Below, in pieces: positions 6,383-14,413 of a stretch of 37,746 nt of DNA. Each line of letters starts with the position of its first letter. Position 1 is the stretch's first letter. This stretch comes from a virus. A program made the position numbers and the translations under genes. Under the pieces are notes generated by a model, which saw nothing but the letters and a program-made list of their open reading frames with translations, made no database searches and was not told the DNA's origin. Where the stretch lies: the IMG/VR virus record IMGVR_UViG_3300010412_000039, positions 1-37,746 of that record. One strand, written 5' to 3'.

Positions 6383-6675
6383 TATTCGATGGTCTGAAAT
6401 TTCGGAGAACAAATAAGGTTGTAACTCTTCCACATGCTCTCTGGGAAAAGAAGGGTGATACAAGATATGTTGTATTTGGCAGAGTAGCAAAAGATCCTAA
6501 TGATCCAAAAGCTGTTGCAACCAATTGGTATCGGAGGATTGATATTGGAACTAGGGTAATTGTTAAAGCCATACCTATTAAATCGGATGGTCACAGCAGA
6601 ACTAACATGATGTACGGAAAAGATGGTTATACCTATCTTTTCATAAAAGGCCAAGTCTACATAAGGAAAACATAA
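6379..6675 (+). CDS. Hypothetical 98-residue protein
   Basis: Basic, beta-rich protein; SD AGGAG lies in the end of the preceding gene. No family is recognised. Its TAA shares its last base with the ATG of the following gene. Confidence 0.7.
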   Translation: MIFDGLKFRRTNKVVTLPHALWEKKGDTRYVVFGRVAKDPNDPKAVATNWYRRIDIGTRVIVKAIPIKSDGHSRTNMMYGKDGYTYLFIKGQVYIRKT

Positions 6676-6863
6676 TGAAATGGAATGAGAGAATAGTAAG
6701 AGTTGAGATTAGAAATGGTGAGGGGAAAGTAACTGAATGTCCCAAAGATGTAACTGTGCTTATTGTTAACCATGATAAGCAAATTAATGATATTGATTTT
6801 GGAACAAGCAGTGAGTATGATCCTCCTAACCCTCCAGGCATAGATGATGGAGTAGATGAATAG
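6675..6863 (+). CDS. Hypothetical 62-residue protein with acidic tail
   Basis: Starts within the preceding stop (TAATG), SD AAGGAAA. A beta-like N-terminal half is followed by a Pro/Asp-rich acidic C-terminus (DPPNPPGIDDGVDE). No family recognised. Confidence 0.65.
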   Translation: MKWNERIVRVEIRNGEGKVTECPKDVTVLIVNHDKQINDIDFGTSSEYDPPNPPGIDDGVDE

Positions 6864-6873
6864 GAGTCAAAAA

Positions 6874-6996
6874 ATGAATTGCAATATATTACGATGTTCG
6901 GAAAATAAAGATGGAAAGTGTAATGCTCCACAATGGTTTATTGATGAATGGAAGCTGAAAGCAAAGTGGTGTCCATTGGGAAAGGAAATAAAATGA
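6874..6996 (+). CDS. Small four-cysteine protein, 40 residues
   Basis: ATG 6874 follows TAGGAG and the frame ends at TGA 6994-6996, overlapping the ligase start by four bases. Cysteines at 3, 8, 16 and 33 could bind one zinc, though spacing differs from usual CxxC ribbons. Very short, but the SD and coupling support it. Confidence 0.6.
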   Translation: MNCNILRCSENKDGKCNAPQWFIDEWKLKAKWCPLGKEIK

Positions 6997-8852
6997 ACAT
7001 CATAGACTTGCTTAAAGACTACGATAAGAAATATGCTGAAGGGAAACCTGAAGTCTCTGATACAGAATATGATAAGCTTAGGGAGACTGCACAAGAACTC
7101 CATCCTGAAGATCCCTACTTCCAAAGTGTTGGTGCTCCTGCCCCCAGAGATAAAGCCAAACTTCCATTTGTCCTTGGAAGTCTCAACAAAGTAAAAATTG
7201 ATTCAGTCTATGATTGGTTTAAAAGCAAAGGCAAACATCACTATATTGCTTCAGATAAAGTTGATGGTGCAAGCTTTATGGTTATCTATAAAAATGGAAA
7301 ACCTATTGCTGGTTATACTAGGGGAGATGGAGAATTTGGAAAAGACATTTCTGATAAAGTAAAACTCTTTTGTCCTGAAATTTCAGACAAAGGATATTGG
7401 GTATTCAGGGGAGAAGCAGTTCTACAAGATCCATCAAGATTTGGATATAAAAATAGAAGAAATGGTGCTGCTGGTCTTCTGAATAAAGATGATGCAAGCA
7501 ACTGCCAATATTTACGTCCTTGGTTTTATGAAATAATAGAATACAAACCTGTTTCTTCATTGACAGATAGATATGTTGAAAACAATAAACTTAATCTCGA
7601 TTCAGAACCCTCAAGATGGGAAATTTTAGAAGAACTCTTTCCGGTTAACACTCCTAGAAACTGGACTATAGATTATCCTGTCAAAGAAATAATTGAAGAA
7701 AGACTAGTTGCTCTCCTAAAACATTCCAGGGAAAATAATGAGCTATATGATGTTGATGGTCTTGTGATTGCAGTTAATGAATCTGATAGAGAGAATGTAA
7801 TGTATCCTGGAAATAAAGTAGCTTTCAAAGTCAATCTAGATGCAGTTCCAACAGTTGTCACTGGTATTGATTGGAAGGTTACAAGGACCGGATTAGTCTG
7901 TGCTACTCTTGAAGTTGCACCTACAGAGATCCAGGGTGTAACAGTAACTAGAGTAGGTGCTGGTATCAATTGGAAGATCATGCAAGAACAAGGCATGGGG
8001 ATTGGTGCTGAGATCGGTATAGTTAGATCAGGTGATGTAATCCCTTATGTGGAGGAAGTTTACACACCTTCAGATAATTTCGATATTGGATATTGTCCTA
8101 GCTGTGGACATCCAGTAGTTGAAAGTGGTGTATGGTTAGCTTGTCCTAATCCTGAGTGTGAAAGAAAGAAACTCTGGGAAATGGAATATTGGCTTATCTC
8201 TCTTGGTGCTGAAAATCTAACTATCGTTACACTTGAAAGAATTTTTGATTCTCTCAATCTAGAACCATCCATCCAGGCTCTATATGATCTTACTCTTGAA
8301 GATCTTCTGGAGGTTGAAGGCTTTGGTATAAAGAGAGCAACACAAGTATATAATGAGATCCAGGGAACTCTTCATACAACACATGAGAAGCTTCTTACTG
8401 CTTTCGGTATTCCCAATGTAGCTAAAGAAACTGCAACTGAATTAATCAGACATTTCAGATCAGTTCATGGTGTTCTCACTGCTCCATACACTGAACTAGT
8501 TGAAGTAGAAGGTATTGGAGATATAGTTGCAAATAATATCAGGGAAGAGCAAAACAGATGTGTGAGAGTCTTCCTGGAGTTAAGAGAGAAGGGGCTTGAA
8601 CTAGAAGAGAAGAAAGTTGGTTCTCTCACTGGTAAAATGTTTGCAATCACTGGCAAGCTTCCAATGAATAGAGATACAGTTGTAAGAATGATTGAAGCTA
8701 AAGGTGGAACCTGGAAGAATGCTGTAACCAAAAGAACAGACTATCTAATAACTGACAATCCTAGTTCAGGTTCCGGTAAAAATAAGAAGGCACAATCTTA
8801 TGGAACCAAATTAATTACCTTTGATCAATTTCAGGAGATGATCAATGCCTAA
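6993..8852 (+). CDS. ligA: NAD+-dependent DNA ligase
   Basis: 619 residues, slightly shorter than bacterial LigA (about 670) but with every domain: an NMN-binding Ia region (SDTEYDKL, 22-29), adenylation motif KVDG with nucleophile K89, a GEAVLQ nucleotide-binding motif, an OB domain, a four-Cys zinc finger (CPSCG..CPNPEC), helix-hairpin-helix repeats (EVEGFGIKRA, EVEGIGDIVA) and a C-terminal BRCT domain (SLTGKMFAITGKLP onward). It seals nicks in DNA using NAD+. The start is ATG 6993, after AAAGG and coupled to the preceding stop; ATG 6948 lies inside the previous gene without an SD. T4-type phages use an ATP ligase instead. Confidence 0.97.
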   Translation: MNIIDLLKDYDKKYAEGKPEVSDTEYDKLRETAQELHPEDPYFQSVGAPAPRDKAKLPFVLGSLNKVKIDSVYDWFKSKGKHHYIASDKVDGASFMVIYKNGKPIAGYTRGDGEFGKDISDKVKLFCPEISDKGYWVFRGEAVLQDPSRFGYKNRRNGAAGLLNKDDASNCQYLRPWFYEIIEYKPVSSLTDRYVENNKLNLDSEPSRWEILEELFPVNTPRNWTIDYPVKEIIEERLVALLKHSRENNELYDVDGLVIAVNESDRENVMYPGNKVAFKVNLDAVPTVVTGIDWKVTRTGLVCATLEVAPTEIQGVTVTRVGAGINWKIMQEQGMGIGAEIGIVRSGDVIPYVEEVYTPSDNFDIGYCPSCGHPVVESGVWLACPNPECERKKLWEMEYWLISLGAENLTIVTLERIFDSLNLEPSIQALYDLTLEDLLEVEGFGIKRATQVYNEIQGTLHTTHEKLLTAFGIPNVAKETATELIRHFRSVHGVLTAPYTELVEVEGIGDIVANNIREEQNRCVRVFLELREKGLELEEKKVGSLTGKMFAITGKLPMNRDTVVRMIEAKGGTWKNAVTKRTDYLITDNPSSGSGKNKKAQSYGTKLITFDQFQEMINA

Positions 8853-9012
8853 ACATGAGATCGTTTTAGTTTTACTTGCACTAGTAGGTATATTAAGTTT
8901 TCCCATAGCTCTATTTACTGAAGTAGGTGAGATATTTCTTTATGGATATCCATTGTGTTTTCCATTTATGCTTTATATAATGTTCTGGAACAAAAGGAGA
9001 AGTCGTGTCTAA
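8845..9012 (+). CDS. Small membrane protein, 55 residues
   Basis: SD AGGAG (8833-8837) precedes ATG 8845, which overlaps the end of the ligase gene by eight bases. Two hydrophobic segments (about residues 5-25 and 30-48) end in a basic tail (NKRRSRV), predicting two membrane spans. It is holin-sized, but nothing in the context indicates lysis. Confidence 0.65.
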   Translation: MPKHEIVLVLLALVGILSFPIALFTEVGEIFLYGYPLCFPFMLYIMFWNKRRSRV

Positions 9013-9181
9013 CCTTCAATCTGTTTGTGCTAAATGCAATACACCGATTACTATTGCAATTACATCCATTACAATAAATCCAGATGGATGGATAGAGATC
9101 AAACTAATTTGTTTTGGATGTGGCAGGAAATTCTATAAGGGAATTGGAATAGAACAATTCGAAGTAACAGAAGAGGAATAA
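9005..9181 (+). CDS. Small zinc-ribbon protein with GTG start
   Basis: 58 residues from GTG 9005, with SD AAAGGAG (8994-9000) at correct spacing and an 8-base overlap with the previous gene. CAKC and CFGC pairs about 25 residues apart form a typical zinc ribbon around a beta hairpin. The C-terminus is acidic. Function unknown. Confidence 0.68.
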   Translation: MSNLQSVCAKCNTPITIAITSITINPDGWIEIKLICFGCGRKFYKGIGIEQFEVTEEE

Positions 9182-9184
9182 TAA

Positions 9185-9409
9185 ATGAAGTGGTATCGTT
9201 TATTGATAGAATTTTTTATATGGGTAATTATATCAGGTTCGATATGGGAGTTAATATATAACTCTTTTATCAAGGGAACCAAAATGTATCTCTCAGCAAT
9301 CATACTGGAATTTATGTTCTTCTGGTTTGGTGCTTTTGTCTGGGTAGATGTTTTAAATAGAAGACCTCATATTTTAAAATTGCTTAAAAGAGAGGGAAAA
9401 GAAAAATGA
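9185..9409 (+). CDS. Small membrane protein, two TM segments
   Basis: 74 residues; two hydrophobic stretches (about 6-25 and 35-55) rich in Trp, Phe and Ile, then a basic tail (LLKREGKEK). The SD is AGAGGAA in the end of the preceding gene. It overlaps the next gene by four bases. No family recognised. Confidence 0.68.
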   Translation: MKWYRLLIEFFIWVIISGSIWELIYNSFIKGTKMYLSAIILEFMFFWFGAFVWVDVLNRRPHILKLLKREGKEK

Positions 9410-9843
9410 AACTATTTTATTGTACAGAATGCTATAGTTTAATTCAAGTTAGAGTTAGTCACATTTATAATTGCCTTTGCAAAAAACATGCTGGCAAATA
9501 TCTTAATGATAATTTAACAGCAGTTTTTACTAAAGGTACAATAATTGTGGGCATAGACAACAACTCATTCTATCCAGCAGTTGATAGATATAAGATACAT
9601 AATCCAGAAGGAGAAAAACCATATCCAACAAGAATAGATTTTTTCTTTGTTGGATGGATTCCTACTATCCCTGGAGAAGTAATCTTTGTGGATACTGTAG
9701 ATGATGTTGTGAATTTCCCTATGGACTATGATGCTGGCAATGAGCATTCAACAATGCCAAACTCTCAGCCAAAATGCAATAAACTAGTTTGTTATTGTGA
9801 TAACAAAGGTGTATGTAAGAACCAGAAGGAATGGGATAAGTAA
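9406..9843 (+). CDS. Hypothetical 145-residue cysteine-containing protein
   Basis: Starts with a CTEC pair, then CLCKKH, giving a likely N-terminal zinc site within about 30 residues. The middle is beta-rich (TIIVGIDNNSFYP; FFFVGWIPTIPGEVIFVDTVDDV). The C-terminus carries further cysteines (CNKLVCYCDNKGVC). SD AGAGGGAAAAG. No family recognised. Confidence 0.7.
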   Translation: MKLFYCTECYSLIQVRVSHIYNCLCKKHAGKYLNDNLTAVFTKGTIIVGIDNNSFYPAVDRYKIHNPEGEKPYPTRIDFFFVGWIPTIPGEVIFVDTVDDVVNFPMDYDAGNEHSTMPNSQPKCNKLVCYCDNKGVCKNQKEWDK

Positions 9844-10095
9844 ATGAGATTCGAAAAGGGAGATAGAGTAATAAGAATACTTCCACCATCTGAAAACTGG
9901 TGGGCATTCATTGCTGAAGGTTATGTTGTAGCTGCATCCCCAACAGAAGTTGTTTGTCAAATTTTTGTTGATGTTCCAAGACGTATGACCTTTAAGCAAT
10001 CAAATGGGATATGTCTAAATGGAACTGGTAGTTTTATTATTCATATGAGGTTATATAAACACTTCATGGAGAATGAAAATGAGAAGAGGACATGA
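9844..10095 (+). CDS. Hypothetical 83-residue protein, possible SH3-like barrel
   Basis: It begins directly after the preceding stop. The opening MRFEKGDRVIRILPP and alternating hydrophobic strands suggest a small SH3-like barrel, similar in flavour to the N-terminal part of the next protein. SD AAGGAATGGG. The end overlaps the next gene by 17 bases. Confidence 0.65.
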   Translation: MRFEKGDRVIRILPPSENWWAFIAEGYVVAASPTEVVCQIFVDVPRRMTFKQSNGICLNGTGSFIIHMRLYKHFMENENEKRT

Positions 10096-10849
10096 GAAAC
10101 CTTCAGCAAAAGAATTGAGACATATTCCAGAACCCACTTTCGTCTATGACATAGGGGAGAGGGTTCAGTATGGTGCATGGGATTATTGTGAGATTCTTGA
10201 AGTCTGGGAAGGTGGAAAATATTATAGGTGCTATATAGAAACAGCAAATATCGTATATGGAAAATATGAAGGTCAAAAACAAGATGAGGTTTACCTTACA
10301 TGGACTGAAGTAAAACCCTATAGGTCTCCAGAAGAAATTGATAAGATAGAGAGACTAGAAGAAGATGATGATATACGTTTTAATTATTCTCAAAGACAGC
10401 TAGACTCTATTTTATATTTACTTTATAGAGAGACAGGTCTTGATCTTAATCCAGATTATCAAAGAGGAAATGTTTGGAGTTTACAACAGAAACAATCTCT
10501 GATAGAATCTATATTTAAGAATATAGATATAGGAAAGTTTACCATTATCAGAAGACGGTTTAAAGAAGATCTAGAGCACTACTATGAAGTGCTTGATGGT
10601 AAGCAAAGAATCATTGCACTCAGTGAATATTTTGAAGGTAGATTTACATATAGGGGAAAAAGATTTCAAGATCTTCATCCCTATGATCAGCATCACTTTA
10701 AAGGATATGCTATTTCTTATGCTGAGATAGAGCCATTAACAAACGAACAGAAATACAGATACTTCTTGAAGCTTAATACAACTGGTCAACCTCATGACCC
10801 ATCTCACCTTAATAAGGTTAAAGAGATGTGGGAGAAGGAAAAGAAATGA
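10079..10849 (+). CDS. DUF262 (ParB/GmrS-like) protein with N-terminal SH3-like module
   Basis: 256 residues. Residues about 20-80 (IGERVQYGAWDYCEILEVW onward) look like an SH3/Tudor-type barrel. Residues about 105-235 match DUF262: NPDYQRGNVW (124-133) and DGKQR (173-177), the ParB-like motifs of GmrSD and related nucleases, where the D-G-x-Q-R motif is needed for NTP-dependent activity. The GmrSD C-terminal HNH domain is missing, so nuclease activity is uncertain. ATG 10079 is chosen for its spacing from GGAGA (10068-10072). In a phage it could bind DNA, nick DNA or compete with host DUF262 defences. Confidence 0.8.
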   Translation: MRRGHEKPSAKELRHIPEPTFVYDIGERVQYGAWDYCEILEVWEGGKYYRCYIETANIVYGKYEGQKQDEVYLTWTEVKPYRSPEEIDKIERLEEDDDIRFNYSQRQLDSILYLLYRETGLDLNPDYQRGNVWSLQQKQSLIESIFKNIDIGKFTIIRRRFKEDLEHYYEVLDGKQRIIALSEYFEGRFTYRGKRFQDLHPYDQHHFKGYAISYAEIEPLTNEQKYRYFLKLNTTGQPHDPSHLNKVKEMWEKEKK

Positions 10850-11073
10850 AAAAGCAATATGTAGCAATGGCAGGGTTAAAGGGATATCTACCTAACTACA
10901 GTGACATATTTGATACGAAAGAAGATGCTGTAGATGCCTTGCTTGATCTTCATGAGATAGACCATTGTTCTGAGGTAGCAGATCACTTAACAGAATTTGG
11001 TTACAGTGATTTAAATCTAGAAGTCAATGGAAATGAATATGCAGAAATTGTAGAATTAGAAATGGAGGGATAA
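10846..11073 (+). CDS. Hypothetical acidic 75-residue protein
   Basis: ATG 10846 follows GGAGAAGGAA and overlaps the DUF262 stop (ATGA). Strongly acidic, mostly helical in pattern, beginning MKKQYVAMAGLKGYLP. No family recognised. Small acidic phage proteins beside DNA-binding proteins are sometimes DNA mimics, but no specific motif supports that here. Confidence 0.68.
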   Translation: MKKQYVAMAGLKGYLPNYSDIFDTKEDAVDALLDLHEIDHCSEVADHLTEFGYSDLNLEVNGNEYAEIVELEMEG

Positions 11074-11556
11074 ATGGGATATCCAATACCAAAACTAACA
11101 AGAAGCAACCAACATAAATTTTTTGGTGATAATGTAAAACATTGTGATCTATTCTCATATTCAGATGCATTCCTTCTAAAGGATGTAGGAGATCTTGCAA
11201 AAAAACATGGTTACTGGATTGACTACTGCAAGCCTGGAACACAAGAATATAAAATGCATGGTAGTCAGGTTTGCTATGCATATGAGATTGAAAGGGCAGC
11301 AGAAGAGATGGAAAAAAACAGTTGGGATACAAAAGCACTTCCAGAAAAATGGGAAGAGTTCAGAACAAAGATAGGTGATTTGGTCCTCCAGTTCGAAGCA
11401 AAGAAAGAGCAAGCTGCAAAAATCAGGGATGATCTTAGAAGTATTGCAGGGGAGATAGAAGATATTGTAGATTCATTTGATGATGGTGTTGAGGGACTTG
11501 AGGATGCACTAGAACAATTTAAACATGCTCTAGATGATATGAGCAGGTATGTATGA
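11074..11556 (+). CDS. Hypothetical coiled-coil protein, 160 residues
   Basis: The first 85 residues are mixed, with scattered aromatics and His. Residues about 90-158 form a long amphipathic Glu/Lys/Asp-rich stretch likely to be a coiled coil (RSIAGEIEDIVDSFDDG). SD TGGAGGG. No family recognised. Confidence 0.72.
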   Translation: MGYPIPKLTRSNQHKFFGDNVKHCDLFSYSDAFLLKDVGDLAKKHGYWIDYCKPGTQEYKMHGSQVCYAYEIERAAEEMEKNSWDTKALPEKWEEFRTKIGDLVLQFEAKKEQAAKIRDDLRSIAGEIEDIVDSFDDGVEGLEDALEQFKHALDDMSRYV

Positions 11557-11566
11557 AAGGATTAAA

Positions 11567-11797
11567 ATGAATTTACTAACTTTGATAATAATTATAATAC
11601 TTGCAAAAATGAATCATGGATTCCCTTGGTATATCTGGCTTGTAATTGGTTTTTGTTGGATTATTGATGCTTATGAAGATGCTGCTGTTTATAATGGCAT
11701 TAATCATGTCAATCAAAATATTAGAGTCCTTGGCAATTGGCTAGGGAATAAATTAAGTAATGAGCAAGAAGAGGAAGAAGAAAACATTAAGGAGTAG
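11567..11797 (+). CDS. Small membrane protein with acidic tail
   Basis: 76 residues from ATG 11567, downstream of GAAAGGA; ATG 11549 lies inside the previous gene. Two hydrophobic segments (LLTLIIIIILA and WYIWLVIGFCWII) with a short loop precede an acidic C-terminus (EQEEEEENIKE). First of a run of membrane or exported proteins reaching to 13.9 kb. Confidence 0.68.
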   Translation: MNLLTLIIIIILAKMNHGFPWYIWLVIGFCWIIDAYEDAAVYNGINHVNQNIRVLGNWLGNKLSNEQEEEEENIKE

Positions 11798-11802
11798 TAC
11801 TA

Positions 11803-12231
11803 ATGGACAATACAAAAAAGACAAAAACCTGGAAAGTGATTTTAGCATTTCTTCTAATAATTGCTTCTGTATCATTCATGTGCATTGGAATTAATAATCT
11901 CATATTCGTATCACCACAAGACAGAATAATTGTGACTGAGTTTGGCAGATTCATTGGGGAGAATCGTGGAGAGATATATATCATAAAAACTGATATTGAA
12001 GATATCTTTAAAGACCTTATTGCACAATCTGATATAAACAAAGAAGTTTTTATTTACTTTGATAATGCAAACAAAATGCAAGTTATAGTAAATAGAGGAA
12101 TTTATAATTTGCTTGAAGCACAAACAGATAAAATATATGAACTAGAAGAAAGGGTAGATGTTCTTGAAAGAAGACATCTTGAGTTATTAAGGGCAATCTG
12201 TATCTTACAGAAGAAACATTGGAAGGAGTAA
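11803..12231 (+). CDS. Single-pass membrane protein with C-terminal coiled coil
   Basis: 142 residues: basic N-terminus, one transmembrane helix (about 11-36), then an extramembrane domain ending in a helix with heptad-like spacing (TDKIYELEERVDVLERRHLELLR in part). No cleavage site is clear, so it is probably a type II anchor with the bulk outside the cytoplasm. SD AAGGAG. No family recognised. Confidence 0.7.
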   Translation: MDNTKKTKTWKVILAFLLIIASVSFMCIGINNLIFVSPQDRIIVTEFGRFIGENRGEIYIIKTDIEDIFKDLIAQSDINKEVFIYFDNANKMQVIVNRGIYNLLEAQTDKIYELEERVDVLERRHLELLRAICILQKKHWKE

Positions 12232-12234
12232 AAC

Positions 12235-12525
12235 ATGAAAAAATTTCTGGTAAGTCTGATATTGTGTTTGGCAGTTACAGTCTTCTTAAAAGACGGTAAC
12301 GTAATAAAGGCACCTTGGATCTTTATTGCTAAAGATGGTGTTTATCTCATGACAGATAAGCAAGCACAGTCAGGTACAGATAATATTCTTGAAGGTGCTA
12401 CAAGAATTGTCAAGGAAAAAACTTCTGAAGCAAAAGAGATCCAGCAGCATATAAAAGTTGCACCAAAGCTTTGGTCTCATTGGATACCAAAGGAACACAT
12501 CAAATATATTTACAGGGGAGATTAA
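12235..12525 (+). CDS. Membrane-anchored or secreted protein, 96 residues
   Basis: MKKFLVSLILCLAVTVF is a short positively charged leader plus hydrophobic core, a signal peptide or anchor; there is no clear Ala-x-Ala site. The rest is polar, with a probable helix (NILEGATRIVKEKTSEAKE). SD AAGGAG lies in the end of the previous gene. No family recognised. Confidence 0.68.
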   Translation: MKKFLVSLILCLAVTVFLKDGNVIKAPWIFIAKDGVYLMTDKQAQSGTDNILEGATRIVKEKTSEAKEIQQHIKVAPKLWSHWIPKEHIKYIYRGD

Positions 12526-12526
12526 T

Positions 12527-12754
12527 ATGTCAGTGCAAATATTGTTAATTGGAATTATGGTTCTGCTTTTTATAGGGCTGATCACTGTTCTTATTTCTCT
12601 ACATAAAATAGGATATACTTTAAATGTGATTTTACAAGTTGTATCTATAGGAATACAAAGATCAGGTCTAGTCCGTACACCTGAACAAGTAAGGGCAGAT
12701 GCAGAAGCAGCAGAGGAAGAGGAAATTCCTTTTCATGAAATTCCAGAGGAATAA
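12527..12754 (+). CDS. Small membrane protein with acidic C-terminus
   Basis: 75 residues from ATG 12527 after AGGGGAG; an upstream in-frame ATG (12458) lies in the preceding gene. One long hydrophobic helix (about residues 4-25), a second partly hydrophobic stretch, then an acidic tail (EAAEEEEIPFHEIPEE). No family recognised. Confidence 0.68.
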   Translation: MSVQILLIGIMVLLFIGLITVLISLHKIGYTLNVILQVVSIGIQRSGLVRTPEQVRADAEAAEEEEIPFHEIPEE

Positions 12755-12757
12755 AAA

Positions 12758-12907
12758 ATGGAAATACATTTTGTTTTTAAAGCATGGCATTTCTGGTTGC
12801 TAGTAATAATAATGTTCCTCCAACTTGTTATTACCAGCAGGATGGATGATAACCTTAAAAGGATAGCTGATAAGCTAACCGGAAAAGAAAAGGAGAAGAC
12901 AGAATGA
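12758..12907 (+). CDS. Small single-TM protein, 49 residues
   Basis: The ATG at 12758 follows AGAGGAA, and the gene ends with an ATGA overlap with the beta-barrel gene. One membrane helix (about residues 11-27: HFWLLVIIMFLQLVIT) and a charged, lysine-rich tail. Coupling on both sides supports it despite its size. Confidence 0.62.
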   Translation: MEIHFVFKAWHFWLLVIIMFLQLVITSRMDDNLKRIADKLTGKEKEKTE

Positions 12908-13539
12908 AAAGATTAATTTGTTTGGTATTAGTACTGTTGGTTGTAGGTTGGATTGCTCCAGTAATGGCAGCAGATCAAATCGGTCTTGGTGGTATTTGGA
13001 TTAAGGGAGCACATAGTGACTCCGGTAAATTTGCCATGGAGAATGAGGGTGACAATGGATGGGGCATTAATGCCTTCTATGACAAAGACATGGGATGGAT
13101 AAAGAAAGTCAGTGAAGACCATGCCTTTGGATTAGATCCTGGAATGGATTACAAATATCTCCGATGGACAAAAAGCTATAATAAAGAGAGAACCTTGCAA
13201 TACAGAGGGGTAATTTGTAAGGCATGTCAAGACTATCCTGTTACTACCATAAAAGAACAATACAGGGAAAATGAGAAAGTCAATTCTCAGATTCTTTCCG
13301 GTACTGTGAAACCATTCTGGCAATATAAAGACTTCAGACTCTTTGGTATAGGTGGTGTTGGTATTGAGGTCGAAGAAAGTGATAATGCAAACCTTGCTGT
13401 TACTTATGGTGCAGGTCTTCAATACTACCTCTCCAAACATCTTGGTCTTACAGTGTCAGCACAGGAAGTCTACTCAAATCCTACTGGTAATTTTAAAAGA
13501 TGGGATTTGGTTGTGGCCAATGTGCTTTATAGGTTCTAA
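12904..13539 (+). CDS. Probable outer-membrane beta-barrel protein
   Basis: 211 residues. A signal peptide (residues 1 to about 22, ending VMA before AD) is followed by alternating, aromatic-rich strands typical of a small 8-stranded OmpA/OmpW-like barrel (GVGIEVEES; LAVTYGAGLQYYL; LGLTVSAQEVYS). It ends ...VVANVLYRF: a C-terminal Phe in an amphipathic last strand is the classic BAM recognition signal. An ICKAC pair lies in a predicted loop. In a phage this could alter the cell surface, for example to exclude other phages. Family membership is inferred from pattern, not a specific hit. Confidence 0.72.
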   Translation: MKRLICLVLVLLVVGWIAPVMAADQIGLGGIWIKGAHSDSGKFAMENEGDNGWGINAFYDKDMGWIKKVSEDHAFGLDPGMDYKYLRWTKSYNKERTLQYRGVICKACQDYPVTTIKEQYRENEKVNSQILSGTVKPFWQYKDFRLFGIGGVGIEVEESDNANLAVTYGAGLQYYLSKHLGLTVSAQEVYSNPTGNFKRWDLVVANVLYRF

Positions 13540-13540
13540 G

Positions 13541-13705
13541 ATGAAAAGTATCCTATTAGCAGAATTATTGAGAGAGGTCGAACTTCTGGAAAGGTGGGTC
13601 TCCGAAACCAAAAGTGGTGGATGGAGTACCCACCTTGTTCAACCCATGGAAGAAAGGATCAAAGAACTTAAAGTTCTACTCTTTGATATGGGGCTAGGAA
13701 GATGA
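13541..13705 (+). CDS. Small helical protein, 54 residues
   Basis: ATG 13541 lies one base after the barrel gene stop. The protein is amphipathic and helical (LLAELLREVELLERWVSET, then PMEERIKELKVLLFDMG). No strong SD is seen (TAGG about ten bases upstream), so translation probably depends on coupling. It ends overlapping the next gene by four bases. No family recognised. Confidence 0.6.
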   Translation: MKSILLAELLREVELLERWVSETKSGGWSTHLVQPMEERIKELKVLLFDMGLGR

Positions 13706-13932
13706 AAAATGCTTTAATTATAATTGGAAAGGTATTACTAGCAGGTCTGGTTCTTGCTGGTGCTGTTATTGCTATTGTAGGTCTTCTTACACCTACACAA
13801 ACTATGATGTCAGTAAGAATAAACAATATAAGATATCTAGTAGATAAACAGACCTTGGCTAATGGAAGCTGTTACTATATCTATCAATCAGGACCAAGAG
13901 TTTTTATAATTCCATGTGAGGAAAAAAGATGA
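13702..13932 (+). CDS. Membrane protein, single TM
   Basis: 76 residues. One strongly hydrophobic segment (about residues 4-29, Ala/Gly/Leu-rich) precedes a small domain with beta-like strands and two cysteines (SCYYIY and FIIPCEE). A signal anchor with the domain outside the cytoplasm is likely. SD AGGAAG. No family recognised. Confidence 0.68.
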   Translation: MKNALIIIGKVLLAGLVLAGAVIAIVGLLTPTQTMMSVRINNIRYLVDKQTLANGSCYYIYQSGPRVFIIPCEEKR

Positions 13933-14123
13933 AAGCATATGTAATTCAATATAGAGGTCTCTGGATGGGAGGTACAGCAGTTGTAATAGCTAAATCCAAA
14001 AAGAAGGCTTTACAGTTAGTTGAGAATGATCCAAGTACAGTTGCTTTTGAAGAACCTGAAATTACAGATATCATTGAACTCGACAAACCAAAAATTCTTT
14101 ATAATGATAATGGAGATTATTAA
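13929..14123 (+). CDS. Hypothetical 64-residue protein
   Basis: Begins with a beta strand (MKAYVIQYRGLWMGGTAVVIAKSKKKALQLV in part), a strand-helix pattern common among small phage proteins; the C-terminus is acidic. It overlaps neighbours on both sides (ATGA and TAATG). No family recognised. Confidence 0.66.
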   Translation: MKAYVIQYRGLWMGGTAVVIAKSKKKALQLVENDPSTVAFEEPEITDIIELDKPKILYNDNGDY

Positions 14124-14413
14124 TGACAGTAAGAGAAGGAGCACCAAGGATCTGTGAGACATGTAAACATTTAGTCTCCTGGTATAACTGTGGAAGAAAG
14201 CCACTTTTCAAATCTCCACTTGATGGTGAAGTAAGATATAAAAGCTGTAACCTGGAAAGAAGTTTTAATTTCCTCTGGTGGAGATGCTGTGGTCCTGTTG
14301 GTAGGTTCTGGGAATATGATAATGAACATAAAAATTTCAGATTCGAACAAAAAAGAAAAGAAGAGAAGCTAAAACAAATGGTGGAAAAATATAAGGGATT
14401 AAAGGAGTGTTAA
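14123..14413 (+). CDS. Hypothetical cysteine-rich protein, 96 residues
   Basis: N-terminal CETCKHLVSWYNCGR, then SCNLE and RCCGP: about seven cysteines, consistent with one or two metal sites. The C-terminus is a basic helix (FEQKRKEEKLKQMVEKYKG). The CxxCKHL start is seen in several small phage zinc proteins. Function unknown. Confidence 0.7.
   Translation: MTVREGAPRICETCKHLVSWYNCGRKPLFKSPLDGEVRYKSCNLERSFNFLWWRCCGPVGRFWEYDNEHKNFRFEQKRKEEKLKQMVEKYKGLKEC

Noticed and set aside
6151-7124. Open frames on the - strand here and elsewhere (for example near 7673, 26848, 33747)
   Set aside because: They mirror good + strand genes, lack SD sequences and recognisable proteins, and fit shadow frames.
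13352-13540. Long upstream extension of the 13541 gene
   Set aside because: It overlaps the beta-barrel gene in another frame and has no SD; the conserved spacing favours ATG 13541.
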